Source: Pseudomonas flexibilis | GTDB taxonomy: Bacteria; Pseudomonadota; Gammaproteobacteria; Pseudomonadales; Pseudomonadaceae | Assembly: GCF_000802425.1 (NCBI RefSeq) | Contig: NZ_JRUD01000004.1 | Span: 21,421-85,420 of the forward strand | Reading direction: 5' to 3' | DNA: 64,000 bases | In this document: positions 1 to 9,751 of the stretch, one piece after another | Numbering within the stretch: position 1 is the stretch's first letter | How the letters are laid out: the number at the start of each line of letters is the position of its first letter | The notes under the pieces: model-generated | Seen by the model: only the letters and a program-made list of their open reading frames with translations | Database searches by the model: none | What the model was told of the DNA's origin: nothing | Position numbers and translations under genes: made by a program

Positions 1-340
1 GTTCGGCAGCCAGGCGCAGGTGCTGCAGCGCCGGCCGCCAGCGGCCTTCGGCAAGCTCCAGCAGGCCGCGCTCACTGGCCTTGTGGCCGCGCCGCTGGCG
101 GTGGCGCCGCGACCAGGGGTTGAGCAGCGCGCCCGAAACACCCAGCAGACGCAGCGCTCGGCGCGCCAGCCAGACCAGCAGCCACAACGCCAGCAGCAGG
201 GCCAGGAACATCCACAGGCTGGATTCGTAGCGCATCCCTCGGTAGGCGATCAGCACGTAGCCGCTGCCCTGGGCGATGGCCAGGCCCAGCAGGCTGGCGC
301 CGGCCACCAGCACGGCGAGCAGCAGCACGGCGCGGATCAT
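1..340 (-). CDS. hemY: HemY, heme biosynthesis-associated membrane protein (partial, N-terminal part)
   Basis: Only the first 113 codons are present; the gene runs off the left edge. The translation starts MIRAVLLLAVLVAGASLLG, with two hydrophobic segments (about residues 3-25 and 41-62) and then a basic stretch (NPWSRRHRQRRGHKASERG). It continues into the start of a TPR-like region (LLELAEGRWRPALQHLRLAAE). This is the layout of the HemY_N domain family, inner-membrane proteins with a C-terminal TPR domain linked to late heme synthesis; the biochemical role is not settled. The ATG overlaps the hemX stop by 4 bases (ATGA), so translation is probably coupled at the end of the hemC-D-X-Y operon. 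Confidence 0.9.
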   Translation of the reverse strand, partial: MIRAVLLLAVLVAGASLLGLAIAQGSGYVLIAYRGMRYESSLWMFLALLLALWLLVWLARRALRLLGVSGALLNPWSRRHRQRRGHKASERGLLELAEGRWRPALQHLRLAAE

Positions 341-1458
341 GGCGCTTCCTCCGTCGCGGGCTGTTCCTCGCCGCGCGCCTGCTGGCGCTGACGCAGGTAG
401 GCCTGCAGGCTCTGCAGGGCCGGTCGCAGGTCGGGCGTGTCGACGCTCACCGGCTGCTCGGCCAACTCGGCGAGGCGCTGACGCAGGCTGCGTGCGGCGG
501 GGTTGGCGGTATCGAAATAACCGGTGAGCACGTCGCTGGCTTGCTGCAGCGCGGCGCCGTAGACCTGCGGCTGACCGTTCAGCGCGGCCCATTGCGCCTG
601 CTCCAGGGCCAGGCTCAGGGCCAGGCGCACCTGCGCGAGGCTTTGCCCGGCCAACAGCGGCCGCAGTTCCTGCTCGGCGTTCAGCTCGATGCGCAGGTAG
701 GGGGACAGTTTGCGCCAGATGTACTCCCAGACCCGCTCCTCGGACGCCTGCTGCGGCGCTTCCCGGGCGGGCTGACTGAACTGCGGCGGCTGGTGCAGCA
801 GACGCTCGCCCTGCTCGCGCAGGGCGGCCAGTTGCAGGAACAGTCCGCTGCGGTCCGGCTGCGGCAGGGCACGCAAGGCCTCCAGGGCCTTGATCATCTC
901 GCCGCGCGCGGCGAAGCCCAGCGGATCGTCCTGCGTACGCAGGATGTCATCGGCGACCTGCACCAGGGCAATGGCGCTGGGCACATCCTGCAGGGCGGAC
1001 AGGCGCAGGATGGCCAGGCGCAGCAGGTGCTCGGCCTCGGCCAGCCGCCAGTCCTCACGGCTGGCGCCGAGCAGGCGGGTGAGGCTCTGCGCCAGGTGCT
1101 GCTGATCGCCCTGCAGGGTCTGCAGCAGTTGGCGCTGTTCGGCCAGTTGCTCTTGGCTGGGCAACTGCTCAAGACGCTGGCGCACATCACTCTCGGTCGC
1201 CGCCAGCTGTTGTTCGCTTTCGGTACGGGCCGTCTGCCATTCCTGTTGCAGCTGGCGCTGCTCGGCCAGTTGCGCCTGCGCCTGGCGCTGCAGTTGCTGC
1301 CCCTGCCAGAAGCTCCAACCGCCCATTCCGGCAGCCGCCAGGGCGATCAGCAGGGCGGCGATCGCCAGCAGCAGGGCAGTACGGCCGGCAGCCATGCGGG
1401 GCTCGTTCTGCTCGGAGGGAGCCGGAAGAGCGGGGCTTTGCGCGTCGGTTTCGCTCAC
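337..1458 (-). CDS. hemX: HemX, uroporphyrinogen-III C-methyltransferase-like membrane protein
   Basis: 373 residues from a GTG start 9 bases after the hemD stop. After an acidic cytoplasmic N-terminus there is one membrane segment (about residues 25-50, ALLLAIAALLIALAAAG). A long Gln/Glu/Ala-rich coiled-coil region follows (about residues 50-130), then the conserved HemX domain (LAEAEHLLRLAILRL, LRALPQPDRSGL). The family is annotated as a putative uroporphyrinogen-III methyltransferase, but no SAM-binding motif is visible, so a scaffold role in tetrapyrrole synthesis is more likely. It sits between hemD and hemY in one minus-strand operon and ends in a 4-base overlap with hemY. Confidence 0.93.
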   Translation of the reverse strand: MSETDAQSPALPAPSEQNEPRMAAGRTALLLAIAALLIALAAAGMGGWSFWQGQQLQRQAQAQLAEQRQLQQEWQTARTESEQQLAATESDVRQRLEQLPSQEQLAEQRQLLQTLQGDQQHLAQSLTRLLGASREDWRLAEAEHLLRLAILRLSALQDVPSAIALVQVADDILRTQDDPLGFAARGEMIKALEALRALPQPDRSGLFLQLAALREQGERLLHQPPQFSQPAREAPQQASEERVWEYIWRKLSPYLRIELNAEQELRPLLAGQSLAQVRLALSLALEQAQWAALNGQPQVYGAALQQASDVLTGYFDTANPAARSLRQRLAELAEQPVSVDTPDLRPALQSLQAYLRQRQQARGEEQPATEEAP

Positions 1459-1467
1459 GTGTACGTC

Positions 1468-2238
1468 CTATCCATGTGGGGCCCGGTGGGCCTGCAATGC
1501 CTGAAGCAGCGCCGCGACACTGGCGCCACGGCAATCCACCACCTGCTCGGCGCCCGCGGCGCGGGCCAGCTCGGCAACTCGCGGGCTGGGCACGAACAAG
1601 GGTAGCCGAGCCAGTTCCGGCCAGGCCTCGCCGGCCAGCTGGCGCAAGTGTTCGAAGCCCTGGCCGCTGCTGATCACCAGGCCATTGAGCCGCTCAGCGG
1701 CGACGCGTCGGGACAGCTCGCCGCAAGCATAGTTGGGCAGGTGGCGCCGGTAGAGTGGCAAATAGTCCACCGCCACACCTTGGCCGCGCAGATGGTCGGC
1801 GAGCAATTCCCGGCCAGTATCACCGCGCATGATCAGCACCCGGGGGTTGGGCACCTTTAGGGCGTCGCTGAACGCTGGCAGTTCCAGCAGCGCCTCGCTG
1901 TCATCACCCCCCTCAGGCCAGCTGACGTCCAGGCCGTAGTCGGCCAGCAGCTGGCCGGTGGCCGCGCCCACGCTGAACCAGTGCTGGTTGATCGGTGGCT
2001 GCGGCCAATAGCGATCGACGCGCTCAAGGCCCAGGCGTGCCGCCGGCTTGCTGACCACGATCACCGCACAGTAGCGGTCCAGCTCCAGCAGCAGGCTGCG
2101 CTGCTCGGGGGTTTCCGGCAGCGGCTGGATGTCCAGCAGGGGCAGACAGCTGCCGTGAATGCCCTGCTCGGCCAGCTGCGCCGCCAGTGCGGCGCACTCC
2201 TCGGCGGGGCGCGTCAGCAGCAGGCGCCAGGCGCTCAC
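1468..2238 (-). CDS. hemD: uroporphyrinogen-III synthase
   Basis: Closes hydroxymethylbilane, with inversion of ring D, to give uroporphyrinogen III, the branch point for heme and siroheme. 256 residues from a GTG start that overlaps the hemC stop as GTGA. An open frame extends further upstream, but its translation is low-complexity Arg/Pro/Gly, antisense to hemC, so the start is placed at the residues [10 protein letters not shown], the typical family N-terminus. Family signatures include [12 protein letters not shown] near residue 70, a [16 protein letters not shown] segment, and a C-terminal [12 protein letters not shown] followed by [13 protein letters not shown]. It is the second gene of hemC-D-X-Y. 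Confidence 0.93.
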   Translation of the reverse strand: MSAWRLLLTRPAEECAALAAQLAEQGIHGSCLPLLDIQPLPETPEQRSLLLELDRYCAVIVVSKPAARLGLERVDRYWPQPPINQHWFSVGAATGQLLADYGLDVSWPEGGDDSEALLELPAFSDALKVPNPRVLIMRGDTGRELLADHLRGQGVAVDYLPLYRRHLPNYACGELSRRVAAERLNGLVISSGQGFEHLRQLAGEAWPELARLPLFVPSPRVAELARAAGAEQVVDCRGASVAALLQALQAHRAPHG

Positions 2239-3173
2239 GGATGGCCGGCCTCGCCGTAGACTTCGGCCAGGATGGCGGCAGCGCCCTGCTTCAGCAGGGC
2301 ATCGGCCACCTGCACACCCAGCGCCTCGGCATCCTGGCGCGGTGCGCGGGCCTCGGCGCGCAGCAGACGGCCGCCGTCCGGCTGGCCGACCAGGCCGCGC
2401 AGCCACAGGTCGTTGCCTTCCAGCATGGCGTAGCAGGCGATCGGCACCTGGCAGCCGCCGTTCAGGTGCTTGTTGAGTGCACGCTCGGCAATGACCCGGT
2501 CGGCAGTATCGGCGTGGTGCAGCGGCGCCAGCAGCGCATGCACCTCACTGTCGGCGCTGCGGCATTCGATGCCCACCGCGCCCTGGCCACCGGCCGGCAG
2601 GCTGTCTTCGGCACTGATGAAGGAACGGATGCGTTCCTGGAAGCCGAGGCGGATCAGGCCGGCGGCGGCCAGGATGATGGCGTCGTACTCGCCGGCGTCC
2701 AGCTTGGCCAGGCGGGTGTTCACGTTGCCGCGCAGGAACTGGATCTTCAGGTCCGGGCGGCGGGCCAGCAGCTGGGCCTGGCGGCGCAGGCTGGAAGTGC
2801 CGACGATGCTGCCGGCGGGCAGCGCATCCAGGGAGTCGAAGGTGTTGGAAACGAAGGCGTCGCGCGGGTCTTCGCGCTCGCAGATGCAGAACAGGCCCAG
2901 GCCCTCCGGAAACTCCATGGGCACGTCCTTCATGGAGTGCACGGCGATGTCCGCCTCGTTCTCCAGCAGGGCGGTTTCCAGTTCCTTGACGAACAGGCCC
3001 TTGCCGCCGATCTTGGCCAGCGGCGCGTCCAGCAGCTTGTCGCCGCGACTGACCATCGGAACCAGGCTGACCTGCAGGCCGGGATGCGCCTGCTCCAGGC
3101 GCGCCTTGACGTATTCGGCCTGCCACAGGGCCAGGGCACTCTTGCGGGTGGCAATGCGGATTTCGCGGGACAT
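2235..3173 (-). CDS. hemC: porphobilinogen deaminase (hydroxymethylbilane synthase)
   Basis: Condenses four porphobilinogens into hydroxymethylbilane on a covalently bound dipyrromethane cofactor. 312 residues from the ATG giving [18 protein letters not shown]; an in-frame codon 30 bases upstream is rejected because family members start at this motif. Diagnostic segments are [43 protein letters not shown] (substrate-binding arginines), [20 protein letters not shown], and [13 protein letters not shown], which holds the cofactor-attaching cysteine. It lies 90 bases downstream of algR on the same strand, as in other Pseudomonas, and overlaps hemD by 4 bases. Confidence 0.97.
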   Translation of the reverse strand: MSREIRIATRKSALALWQAEYVKARLEQAHPGLQVSLVPMVSRGDKLLDAPLAKIGGKGLFVKELETALLENEADIAVHSMKDVPMEFPEGLGLFCICEREDPRDAFVSNTFDSLDALPAGSIVGTSSLRRQAQLLARRPDLKIQFLRGNVNTRLAKLDAGEYDAIILAAAGLIRLGFQERIRSFISAEDSLPAGGQGAVGIECRSADSEVHALLAPLHHADTADRVIAERALNKHLNGGCQVPIACYAMLEGNDLWLRGLVGQPDGGRLLRAEARAPRQDAEALGVQVADALLKQGAAAILAEVYGEAGHP

Positions 3174-3263
3174 GGGCAATTCCAGAACGAGAACTGCCGG
3201 CATGATAACAGGCCGCGGCCGGAGGCTGGACCGGCGCGGATCAAGGAAAGCGCCCGGCCGGCC

Positions 3264-4007
3264 CTACAGGTTGCTCATCAGTTTGCGCACGCCGGCGACA
3301 TGACGGCGGCTCACGGTCAGCGCCTGATCATCCAGGCCCTTGAGGTACAGCTGGAAATGCCCCAGCGGTGTGCGCTGCAGGCGCTCGATGCGTTCGCGGG
3401 ACACCAGCGCATTGCGATGGATGCGCACGAAGCGGTCACCGAACTCGTCCTCCAGCGCCTTGAGAGGCTCGTCCAGCAGCACCTCGCCGCCGCTGTGGCG
3501 CAGCGTCACGTACTTGTGATCGGCGATGAAGTAGAGCACCTGTTCCAGCGGAATCAGCTCGATGCCCTTGCGCGTGCGGGCGCTGATATGGGTGCGGGGT
3601 CCACCTCCGCCGGCTTGCGGCCGGGTCAGGGCGGCCAGCTGCATGCGATTGGGGCGCTGCGCCTTGTGCAGCGCCTCGGCCAGGTCCTCGCGGCGCACGG
3701 GCTTGACGACATAGCCGACCGCGCTGACCTGGAAAGCCTCCAGGGCGAATTCGTCGTGGGCGGTACAGAAGATGACCGCAGGCGGCGCTTCCTTTTCGCA
3801 CAGGCGGGCAGCGACCTGCAGGCCATCCAGGCCGGGCATGCGAATATCCAGCAGCACCACGTCGGGCTTGAGGCTGTCGATCAGGGCCAGGGCTTCCTCG
3901 CCATTGGCGGCCGCGGCATCCAGCGCGCGATAACCTTCGATTTCTCCGAGCAGGCGTTGCAGACGTTCACGGGCGAGCGGTTCGTCATCGACGATCAAGA
4001 CGTTCAT
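3264..4007 (-). CDS. algR: AlgR, LytTR-family response regulator
   Basis: 247 residues. An N-terminal receiver domain ([17 protein letters not shown], with phospho-acceptor Asp in VVLLDIRMPGLDGL near residue 54 and a VKPVRREDL tail) is followed by a LytTR DNA-binding domain (LIPLEQVLYFIADHKYV, FVRIHRNALVSRERIE). In P. aeruginosa AlgR controls alginate genes, type IV pilus-related fimU-pilE genes and virulence. The start was chosen at MNVLIVDDE, where the ATG overlaps the algZ stop by 4 bases (ATGA). Its kinase partner is directly upstream and hemC directly downstream. Confidence 0.96.
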   Translation of the reverse strand: MNVLIVDDEPLARERLQRLLGEIEGYRALDAAAANGEEALALIDSLKPDVVLLDIRMPGLDGLQVAARLCEKEAPPAVIFCTAHDEFALEAFQVSAVGYVVKPVRREDLAEALHKAQRPNRMQLAALTRPQAGGGGPRTHISARTRKGIELIPLEQVLYFIADHKYVTLRHSGGEVLLDEPLKALEDEFGDRFVRIHRNALVSRERIERLQRTPLGHFQLYLKGLDDQALTVSRRHVAGVRKLMSNL

Positions 4008-5074
4008 ATGGCTCTGGCTTCCTGCGTGAGACTGAAACAAGGATAGCGTAGACAGGTAAAGTGCCGTCCGTTACGGCGCTCCACGCTCAGACTCGCGTCA
4101 GGACCAAAAAGTGCCGTCAGTCGGCCACGGATGTTCGCCAACCCCTGCTGGGTGCCGCGCGATGCCGGCACCTCCCGCTCCGCCAGCGGGTTGCTGACCT
4201 GCAGCTCGAAGCGCCCCGCGCGCCATTGCGCCTCGATGCGCACCAGGCCGCCCTCGATACGCGGGGCCACCCCATGGATCAGCGCGTTCTCCACCAATGG
4301 CTGCAGGGTCAGCGGCGGAATCGGCAGATCATCCGGCACCCCATCGACGCACCACTCCACCTGCAGGCGTTCGCCGAACCGGTAGTGCTCGATGGCCAGG
4401 TAACGGCGCGTCAGCGTAACCTCCTCTCGCCAGTTGACCAGGCTGCCGGGGCTGGCCAGGCTGGCGCGGAACAGGTCGGCCAGGTCCAGCACCGCCTGTT
4501 CGGCCCTGGCCGGATCGCTCACCACCAGGCTGGCGATGCTGTTCAGGCTGTTGAACAGGAAATGCGGACGAATGCGCGCCTGCAGGGCCTCGATGCGTGC
4601 CTGCAGCTCGGCGCGCTGTTGCAGGCGCCACTGGCTCTGCAGGTAGAAGTAGCGCAATAGCAGGGTGCTCATGATCAGGCTGATCAGCGCATGACGAAGG
4701 TAAAGCGCCGGCTCCCCGCTGGGCGGGCCGCCCAGCTCGTACTGCTCGGCAACCGCGGTGCAGGCCAGGGTCAGCAGCACCACCACCAGGCAGCACCCCA
4801 GACCGGCGATCAGCGGCCGGCAACGTGCCAGCCAGGGGCGCAGCCGACACAGCACGGCGGCCGAGAGCAGCACGATCCACTGCACGAACAGCGAGACCAG
4901 GGCCAGGCGCACCCAGTCGAAGCCGACGGTCATCGGTTCGGCCAGTACCAGCACCAGCACCAGCAGCTCGGCCAGCAACACGAGGGTGAGCAGCGCCTCC
5001 GGCTCGCAGAGCGCGGGCACGAAGAAATCGTCGAGCGGGGCAGGTTTCGGGGTTAACAGGCGCATGGCGCTCAT
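4004..5074 (-). CDS. algZ: AlgZ/FimS, LytS-type membrane sensor histidine kinase
   Basis: About 356 residues if translation starts at the ATG giving [10 protein letters not shown]. Starts 39 bases earlier (GTG) or 9 bases later (ATG) are possible, and no strong Shine-Dalgarno distinguishes them. The N-terminal half has several membrane segments (roughly residues 25-160, rich in Leu/Val). The C-terminal half is a LytS-type kinase: [16 protein letters not shown] carries the phospho-accepting His, followed by an HATPase region ([26 protein letters not shown]). It is the cognate sensor for AlgR and is coupled to it by overlap. It is divergent from argH. Confidence 0.94.
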   Translation of the reverse strand: MSAMRLLTPKPAPLDDFFVPALCEPEALLTLVLLAELLVLVLVLAEPMTVGFDWVRLALVSLFVQWIVLLSAAVLCRLRPWLARCRPLIAGLGCCLVVVLLTLACTAVAEQYELGGPPSGEPALYLRHALISLIMSTLLLRYFYLQSQWRLQQRAELQARIEALQARIRPHFLFNSLNSIASLVVSDPARAEQAVLDLADLFRASLASPGSLVNWREEVTLTRRYLAIEHYRFGERLQVEWCVDGVPDDLPIPPLTLQPLVENALIHGVAPRIEGGLVRIEAQWRAGRFELQVSNPLAEREVPASRGTQQGLANIRGRLTALFGPDASLSVERRNGRHFTCLRYPCFSLTQEARAI

Positions 5075-5262
5075 GTTGCCCGGGCGCCGCGTTGGCACAG
5101 CGATCTGGCGCACCGAATCGAGGGACGCCCCGGGCGTTCCGTGACCGGCTCGTCAGCCACCGGCGGCAGCGGCGCGCCGGCAGACCCTGCTATCATGCGC
5201 CATCCTTTGCGGGAGGCCGCCGGCGCGGCCCCCTGACCGTTGCGAACAGCCGAGAGCCTTCC

Positions 5263-6657
5263 ATGAGTGTCGAGAAAACCAACCAGTCCTGGGGCGGCCG
5301 CTTCAGCGAGCCCGTCGATGCCTTCGTCGCCCGTTTCACCGCCTCCGTCGACTTCGACAAGCGCCTCTACCGCCACGACATCATGGGCTCCATCGCCCAC
5401 GCCACCATGCTGGAACAGGCCGGCGTGCTCAGCGTCGCCGAGCGCGACGCGATCATCGACGGCCTGAAGCAGATCCAGGGCGAGATCGAGGCCGGCCAGT
5501 TCGACTGGCGCGTCGACCTGGAAGACGTGCACATGAACATCGAGGCACGCCTGACCGACCGCATCGGCATCACCGGCAAGAAGCTGCACACCGGCCGTTC
5601 GCGCAACGACCAGGTGGCCACCGACATCCGCCTGTGGCTGCGCGACGAGATCGACACCATCCTCGGCGAGATCAGCCGCCTGCAGCAGGGCCTGCTGGAA
5701 CAGGCCGAGCAGCACGCCGAGGTGATCATGCCCGGCTTCACCCACCTGCAGACCGCTCAGCCGGTGACCTTCGGCCACCACCTGCTGGCCTGGTTCGAGA
5801 TGCTCAGCCGCGACTATGAGCGCCTGGTGGGCTGTCGCACGCGCGTCAACCGCATGCCGCTGGGCTCGGCGGCGCTGGCCGGCACCACCTACCCGATCCA
5901 GCGCGAGATCACCTGCCAGCTGCTGGGCTTCGAGGCCATCGGCGGCAACTCGCTGGACGGCGTGTCCGATCGCGATTTCGCCATCGAATTCTGCGCCGCC
6001 GCCTCGCTGGCCATGATGCACCTGTCGCGCTTCTCCGAAGAGCTGGTGCTGTGGACCAGCGCCCAGTTCAACTTCATCGAGCTGCCCGACCGCTTCTGCA
6101 CCGGCTCCTCGATCATGCCGCAGAAGAAGAACCCCGACGTGCCCGAGCTGGTGCGCGGCAAAACCGGCCGGGTGTTCGGCGCGCTGACCGGCCTGCTGAC
6201 CCTGATGAAGGGCCAGCCGCTGGCCTACAACAAGGACAACCAGGAAGACAAGGAACCGCTGTTCGACGCCGCCGACACCCTGCGCGACTCGCTGCGCGCC
6301 TTTGCCGACATGATCCCGGCCATCAAGCCGCGCGTGGACGTGATGCGCGAGGCGGCCCGCCGTGGCTTCTCCACCGCCACCGACCTCGCCGACTACCTGG
6401 TGCGCAAGGGCCTGCCGTTCCGCGACTGCCACGAGATCGTCGGCCACGCGGTGAAGTACGGCGTGCAGACCGGCAAGGACCTGGCCGAGATGAGCCTCGA
6501 CGAGCTGCGCCAGTTCAGCGACCAGATCGGCGACGACGTGTTCGCCGTGCTGACCCTGGAAGGCTCGGTGAACGCCCGCAACCACATCGGCGGCACCGCG
6601 CCCGCGCAGGTGCGCGCCGCCGTGCAGCGCGGCCGCGAGCTGCTGGCCACACGCTGA
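5263..6657 (+). CDS. argH: argininosuccinate lyase
   Basis: Last step of arginine biosynthesis: argininosuccinate to arginine plus fumarate. 464 residues, the usual length, starting [20 protein letters not shown]. The open frame extends another 171 bases upstream, but that part reads as antisense to the divergent algZ start region and lacks homology-like sequence. Fumarase/aspartase superfamily signatures are clear: [18 protein letters not shown] near residue 110, [17 protein letters not shown], and the [18 protein letters not shown] signature near residue 285. The algZ-argH divergent pair is conserved in Pseudomonas. A perfect stem-loop follows the stop codon. Confidence 0.97.
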   Translation: MSVEKTNQSWGGRFSEPVDAFVARFTASVDFDKRLYRHDIMGSIAHATMLEQAGVLSVAERDAIIDGLKQIQGEIEAGQFDWRVDLEDVHMNIEARLTDRIGITGKKLHTGRSRNDQVATDIRLWLRDEIDTILGEISRLQQGLLEQAEQHAEVIMPGFTHLQTAQPVTFGHHLLAWFEMLSRDYERLVGCRTRVNRMPLGSAALAGTTYPIQREITCQLLGFEAIGGNSLDGVSDRDFAIEFCAAASLAMMHLSRFSEELVLWTSAQFNFIELPDRFCTGSSIMPQKKNPDVPELVRGKTGRVFGALTGLLTLMKGQPLAYNKDNQEDKEPLFDAADTLRDSLRAFADMIPAIKPRVDVMREAARRGFSTATDLADYLVRKGLPFRDCHEIVGHAVKYGVQTGKDLAEMSLDELRQFSDQIGDDVFAVLTLEGSVNARNHIGGTAPAQVRAAVQRGRELLATR

Positions 6658-6665
6658 TCGGCCCC

Positions 6666-6690
6666 GGCGGACGGCGCCAAGCCGTCCGCC
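6666..6690. other. Perfect 10-bp stem-loop between argH and the NnrS gene
   Basis: The arms GGCGGACGGC and GCCGTCCGCC enclose a 5-base loop (GCCAA). The hairpin starts 9 bases after the argH stop and ends 6 bases before the next ATG. No U-tract follows, so it does not look like an intrinsic terminator, and no Shine-Dalgarno is visible between it and the start codon. It could limit argH read-through, stabilise a 3' end, or control translation of the downstream gene. Confidence 0.6.
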
Positions 6691-6696
6691 TCCACC

Positions 6697-7818
6697 ATGA
6701 CCGATCGCGCCGACCGCAAGCCCCGCCAGCCGTTCGCCAACGCCTGGTTCTTTGCCGTCGCCGCGCTGTATGCGGCCCTGATCCTGCCCTGGTCGGTGCT
6801 CGGCCTGCTCGGCCTGCTACCCACCCCACCCGGGTTGGCCACGCCCTACGGCCACGCCCATGAAATGCTGTTTGGCTTCGCCCTGGCGGTGGTCGCCGGC
6901 TACCTGCTCGGCCCGCAACCACAACGGGTGACGCTGGCACTGCTGGCCGGCTGGGCCCTGGCGCGGCTGGGCTGGCTGTTATGGCCCGCTGGCTGGCTGT
7001 CGATGCTGGGCGCCGCACTGTTCGCGGCCGGGCTGGCCTGGAAGGTAGTGCCGCGCTTCGTCGGCGCGGCGAAGAAGTGGCGCAACCAGTCCGTCGCGCC
7101 ATTGGTCATCGCCCTTGGCCTGGCCAGCGTGCTGGGCAGTCTCGACCCGCGCCTGTCGATCAGCCCGCACCCGGCCCAGGGTGCCCTGCTGGTGCTGGCC
7201 ACCCTGCTGTTCTTCATGGGCGGGCGCATCATCGCCCCGGCGCTGGCCGGCCATGCGCAAAGCCAAGGCTGGAACCTGCAGGCGCGGGTGCAACCGCACC
7301 TGGAAGGGTCCGGGCTGGTGCTGCTGGGAATCGCACTGCTGGCCCTGCTGGTCTCGCTTGAGTCCGTGGGTGGCGCTCTAACGCTGGCCGCCGGCGCGCT
7401 GACAGGCATACGGTTGCTGCGCTGGCAGCCCTGGCGGCATCTGCGCCGCGCCGACCTCGCCGTGCTGCTGCTCGGCTATGCCTGGCTGGCGCTCGGTCTG
7501 CTGCTGTTCGGTGCCGCACTGCTGTTCGACGTGCTGCCGTTGACCGTCGCCCTGCACGGCATCACGGTCGGCGCACTCGGCACCCTGACCCTGGCGGTCA
7601 TGGCGCGCACGCGCCTGCTCTATCGCTTGCGCGATGCCAACGCCGTCCCCTGGATCCACCCCGCCGCCGGGCTGCTCAGCCTGGCCGCCCTGGCACGCAT
7701 CCTGCCCGTACCGCTGGGAGCCGATCCGTACCCCTGGCTGCTCGTGTCCGCCGCCTGCTGGTCGCTGGCGTTTCTGCTGCTGGCGGCGCTGCTCTGGCGG
7801 ACCCGGGGCGCCCCGTAG
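6697..7818 (+). CDS. NnrS family multi-spanning membrane protein
   Basis: 373 residues, almost entirely hydrophobic, with about 10-12 predicted membrane segments. The motif GHAHEMLFGFALAVVAGYLL near residue 50 and LRRADLAVLLLGYAWLALG near residue 250 are typical of the NnrS family. These proteins are haem- and copper-containing membrane proteins linked to nitric oxide or nitrosative stress in denitrifiers; the activity itself is unproven. No denitrification genes are nearby. The start ATG lies only 6 bases after a strong hairpin and has no clear ribosome binding site. It may be cotranscribed with argH. Confidence 0.85.
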   Translation: MTDRADRKPRQPFANAWFFAVAALYAALILPWSVLGLLGLLPTPPGLATPYGHAHEMLFGFALAVVAGYLLGPQPQRVTLALLAGWALARLGWLLWPAGWLSMLGAALFAAGLAWKVVPRFVGAAKKWRNQSVAPLVIALGLASVLGSLDPRLSISPHPAQGALLVLATLLFFMGGRIIAPALAGHAQSQGWNLQARVQPHLEGSGLVLLGIALLALLVSLESVGGALTLAAGALTGIRLLRWQPWRHLRRADLAVLLLGYAWLALGLLLFGAALLFDVLPLTVALHGITVGALGTLTLAVMARTRLLYRLRDANAVPWIHPAAGLLSLAALARILPVPLGADPYPWLLVSAACWSLAFLLLAALLWRTRGAP

Positions 7819-7935
7819 GGAATCGCGCTTCACCGATCCACCAAGCGCGCCGCGAGGGCGCCGTTCCGGCGCAATGGCGGCCAGGAAGTCGCTGTCCGCC
7901 CTACGGTGGTTTTTCAGGTTGTGCTTTTGTGCATG
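7811..7935. repeat. Degenerate REP-like remnant downstream of the NnrS gene
   Basis: The stretch starts at the GTAGGG around the NnrS stop codon and ends in GTCCGCCCTACGG near 7893-7906, the two halves of a common Pseudomonas intergenic palindrome (GTAGGGCGGA... TCCGCCCTAC). The intervening sequence is GC-rich with no reading frame of note. It lies in the convergent gap between the NnrS gene and spuH. Confidence 0.4.
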
Positions 7936-7967
7936 AAAAAGGGGGCAGACTTTTCAGGTCTGCCCCC
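7936..7967 (-). terminator. Rho-independent terminator of the spu transport operon
   Basis: A 10-bp perfect stem (GGGGGCAGAC at 7941-7950, GTCTGCCCCC at 7958-7967) with a 7-base loop is followed, in the minus-strand direction, by a run of U (AAAAA at about 7936-7940 on the plus strand). It begins 6 bases after the spuH stop codon. Confidence 0.9.
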
Positions 7968-7973
7968 TCGTTC

Positions 7974-8846
7974 TCAAGCCACTTCCGGCTGCGGGCGCGG
8001 ATCGCGCTCGGGGCGCGTTTCGTCCAGCAGTTGCTGGATGGAACGACGCCTGCGGTCTTCGGCCCGGCGGGTGAAGTACCAGGCCAGGAAGGTGAACAGC
8101 GAAATGACCAGCAGGATCAGGCTGGCGATGGCGTTGATGTCCGGCTTCACCCCCAGGCGCACGGCGGAGAATATCTCCATCGGCAGGGTGGTGGCGCCCG
8201 GGCCGGAGACGAAGCTGGCCAGCACCAGGTCATCCAGCGACAGCGCGAAGGCCAGCATGCCGCCGGCCACCAGCGAGGGCGCGATCATCGGAATGGTGAT
8301 CAGGAAGAACACCTTCCAGGGCTTGGCGCCCAGGTCCATGGCCGCTTCCTCGATGGACAGGTCCAGCTCGCGCAGGCGCGACATCACCACCACCGCCACA
8401 TAGGCGGAGCTGAAGGTGGTGTGGGCTATCCAGATGGTGGTCATGCCGCGCTCGGCCGGCCAGCCGATCAACTGGGCCATGGCCACGAACAGCAGCAGCA
8501 GCGACAGACCGGTGATCACCTCGGGCATCACCAGCGGCGCGGTGACCATGCCACCGAACAGTGTGCGACCCCGGAAACGCGGGATACGCGTCAGCACGAA
8601 GGCCGCCAGGGTGCCCAGCGCCACAGCGGCAATGGCCGTGTAGAGGGCGATCTCCAGCGAACGCATCACCGCGCCCATCAGTTGGCGGTTGTCCAGCAGA
8701 CTGGCGTACCAGCGCACCGACCAGCCGCCCCACACCGTCACCAGCCGCGAGTCGTTGAACGAGTAGATGACCAGGATGACCATCGGCAGGTAGATGAACG
8801 CCAACCCGACCCACAGCATCAGGTTGGAGAAGCTCCAGCGCTTCAT
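7974..8846 (-). CDS. spuH: SpuH/PotI, polyamine ABC transporter permease
   Basis: Second inner-membrane permease of the putrescine/spermidine importer. 290 residues with six predicted membrane segments, starting MKRWSFSNLMLWVGLAFIYL. The permease EAA loop is clear (EEAAMDLGAKPWKVFFLITI, near residue 170) and contacts the ATPase SpuF. The ATG overlaps the spuG stop by 4 bases. The C-terminus is a basic cytoplasmic tail (TRRAEDRRRRSIQQLL). It is the last gene of the operon, followed at once by a strong terminator. Confidence 0.95.
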   Translation of the reverse strand: MKRWSFSNLMLWVGLAFIYLPMVILVIYSFNDSRLVTVWGGWSVRWYASLLDNRQLMGAVMRSLEIALYTAIAAVALGTLAAFVLTRIPRFRGRTLFGGMVTAPLVMPEVITGLSLLLLFVAMAQLIGWPAERGMTTIWIAHTTFSSAYVAVVVMSRLRELDLSIEEAAMDLGAKPWKVFFLITIPMIAPSLVAGGMLAFALSLDDLVLASFVSGPGATTLPMEIFSAVRLGVKPDINAIASLILLVISLFTFLAWYFTRRAEDRRRRSIQQLLDETRPERDPRPQPEVA

Positions 8847-9751
8847 GGCTTGTCCTCCAGTTCCTTGGCCTGGTTGCGGTTGAACAGGATGATCGGGACT
8901 AGCAGGATGGCCAGCATGACCACCGCCAGCGATGCCGCCACCGGCCAGTCACGGTTGTTGAAGAATTCCTGCCAGAGCACCTTGCCGATCATCAGCGTCT
9001 CGGGGCCACCGAGCAGCTCGGGGATGACGAACTCACCCACCACCGGGATGAACACCAGCATGCAGCCGGCGACGATGCCGCTCTTGGACAGCGGCACGGT
9101 GATCTTCCAGAAGGTGGCGATGCGCCCGGCCCCCAGGTCAGCCGCGGCCTCCAGCAGGCTCAGGTCGTGCTTGACCAGGTTGGCGTACAGCGGCAGCACC
9201 ATGAACGGCAGGTACGAGTAGACGATGCCGATGTACACCGCCAGGTTGGTGTTGAGGATCTGCAGCGGCTCGTCGATCAGCCCGATGCCCATCAGCACGC
9301 TGTTGAGCAGGCCGTTGTTGCTGAGGATGCCCATCCAGGCGTAGACGCGGATCAGGATCGCGGTCCAGGTCGGCATCATGATCAGCATCAGCAGGATGGT
9401 CTGCGCCTGCTTGTCGGCGCGGGCGATGGCGTAGGCCATCGGGTAGCCGATCAGCAGGCACAGCAGGGTGCTGACCAGGGCGATCTTCAGCGAACTCAGG
9501 TAGGCCAGCAGGTACAGCTCGTCCTCGCTGAGGAACACGTAGTTGCCCAGGTTGAGCAGGATCTGCAGCTGGTTCTCCGCCCACACGAAGATTTCCGTGT
9601 ACGGCGGGATGGCCACCTCGGCCTCGGCGAAACTGATCTTCAGCACGATGACGAAGGGCAGCAGGAAGAACAGCAGCAGCCAGAAGAACGGGATGCCGAT
9701 GACGACATGCCGTCCCGTGGGCAGGAAGCGCTTCAGCATCGCCAGGCTCAT
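8843..9751 (-). CDS. spuG: SpuG/PotH, polyamine ABC transporter permease
   Basis: First permease of the polyamine importer. 302 residues with six membrane segments (the first at about residues 17-38, GIPFFWLLLFFLLPFVIVL). The EAA loop is LEAAADLGAGRIATFWKITV near residue 205. PotH-type features include the periplasmic stretch AIPPYTEIFVWAENQLQI. The start overlaps the spuF stop by 4 bases and the end overlaps spuH by 4 bases, so the three transport genes are translationally coupled. Confidence 0.95.
   Translation of the reverse strand: MSLAMLKRFLPTGRHVVIGIPFFWLLLFFLLPFVIVLKISFAEAEVAIPPYTEIFVWAENQLQILLNLGNYVFLSEDELYLLAYLSSLKIALVSTLLCLLIGYPMAYAIARADKQAQTILLMLIMMPTWTAILIRVYAWMGILSNNGLLNSVLMGIGLIDEPLQILNTNLAVYIGIVYSYLPFMVLPLYANLVKHDLSLLEAAADLGAGRIATFWKITVPLSKSGIVAGCMLVFIPVVGEFVIPELLGGPETLMIGKVLWQEFFNNRDWPVAASLAVVMLAILLVPIILFNRNQAKELEDKP

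Noticed and set aside
2239..2406. 56-codon N-terminal extension of hemD
   Set aside because: Arg/Pro/Gly-rich sequence antisense-like to hemC; the GTG overlapping the hemC stop gives the normal HemD N-terminus.
5092..5262. 57-residue N-terminal extension of ArgH
   Set aside because: Arg/Pro/Ser-rich and overlapping the divergent algZ start; ArgH proteins begin at the chosen ATG.
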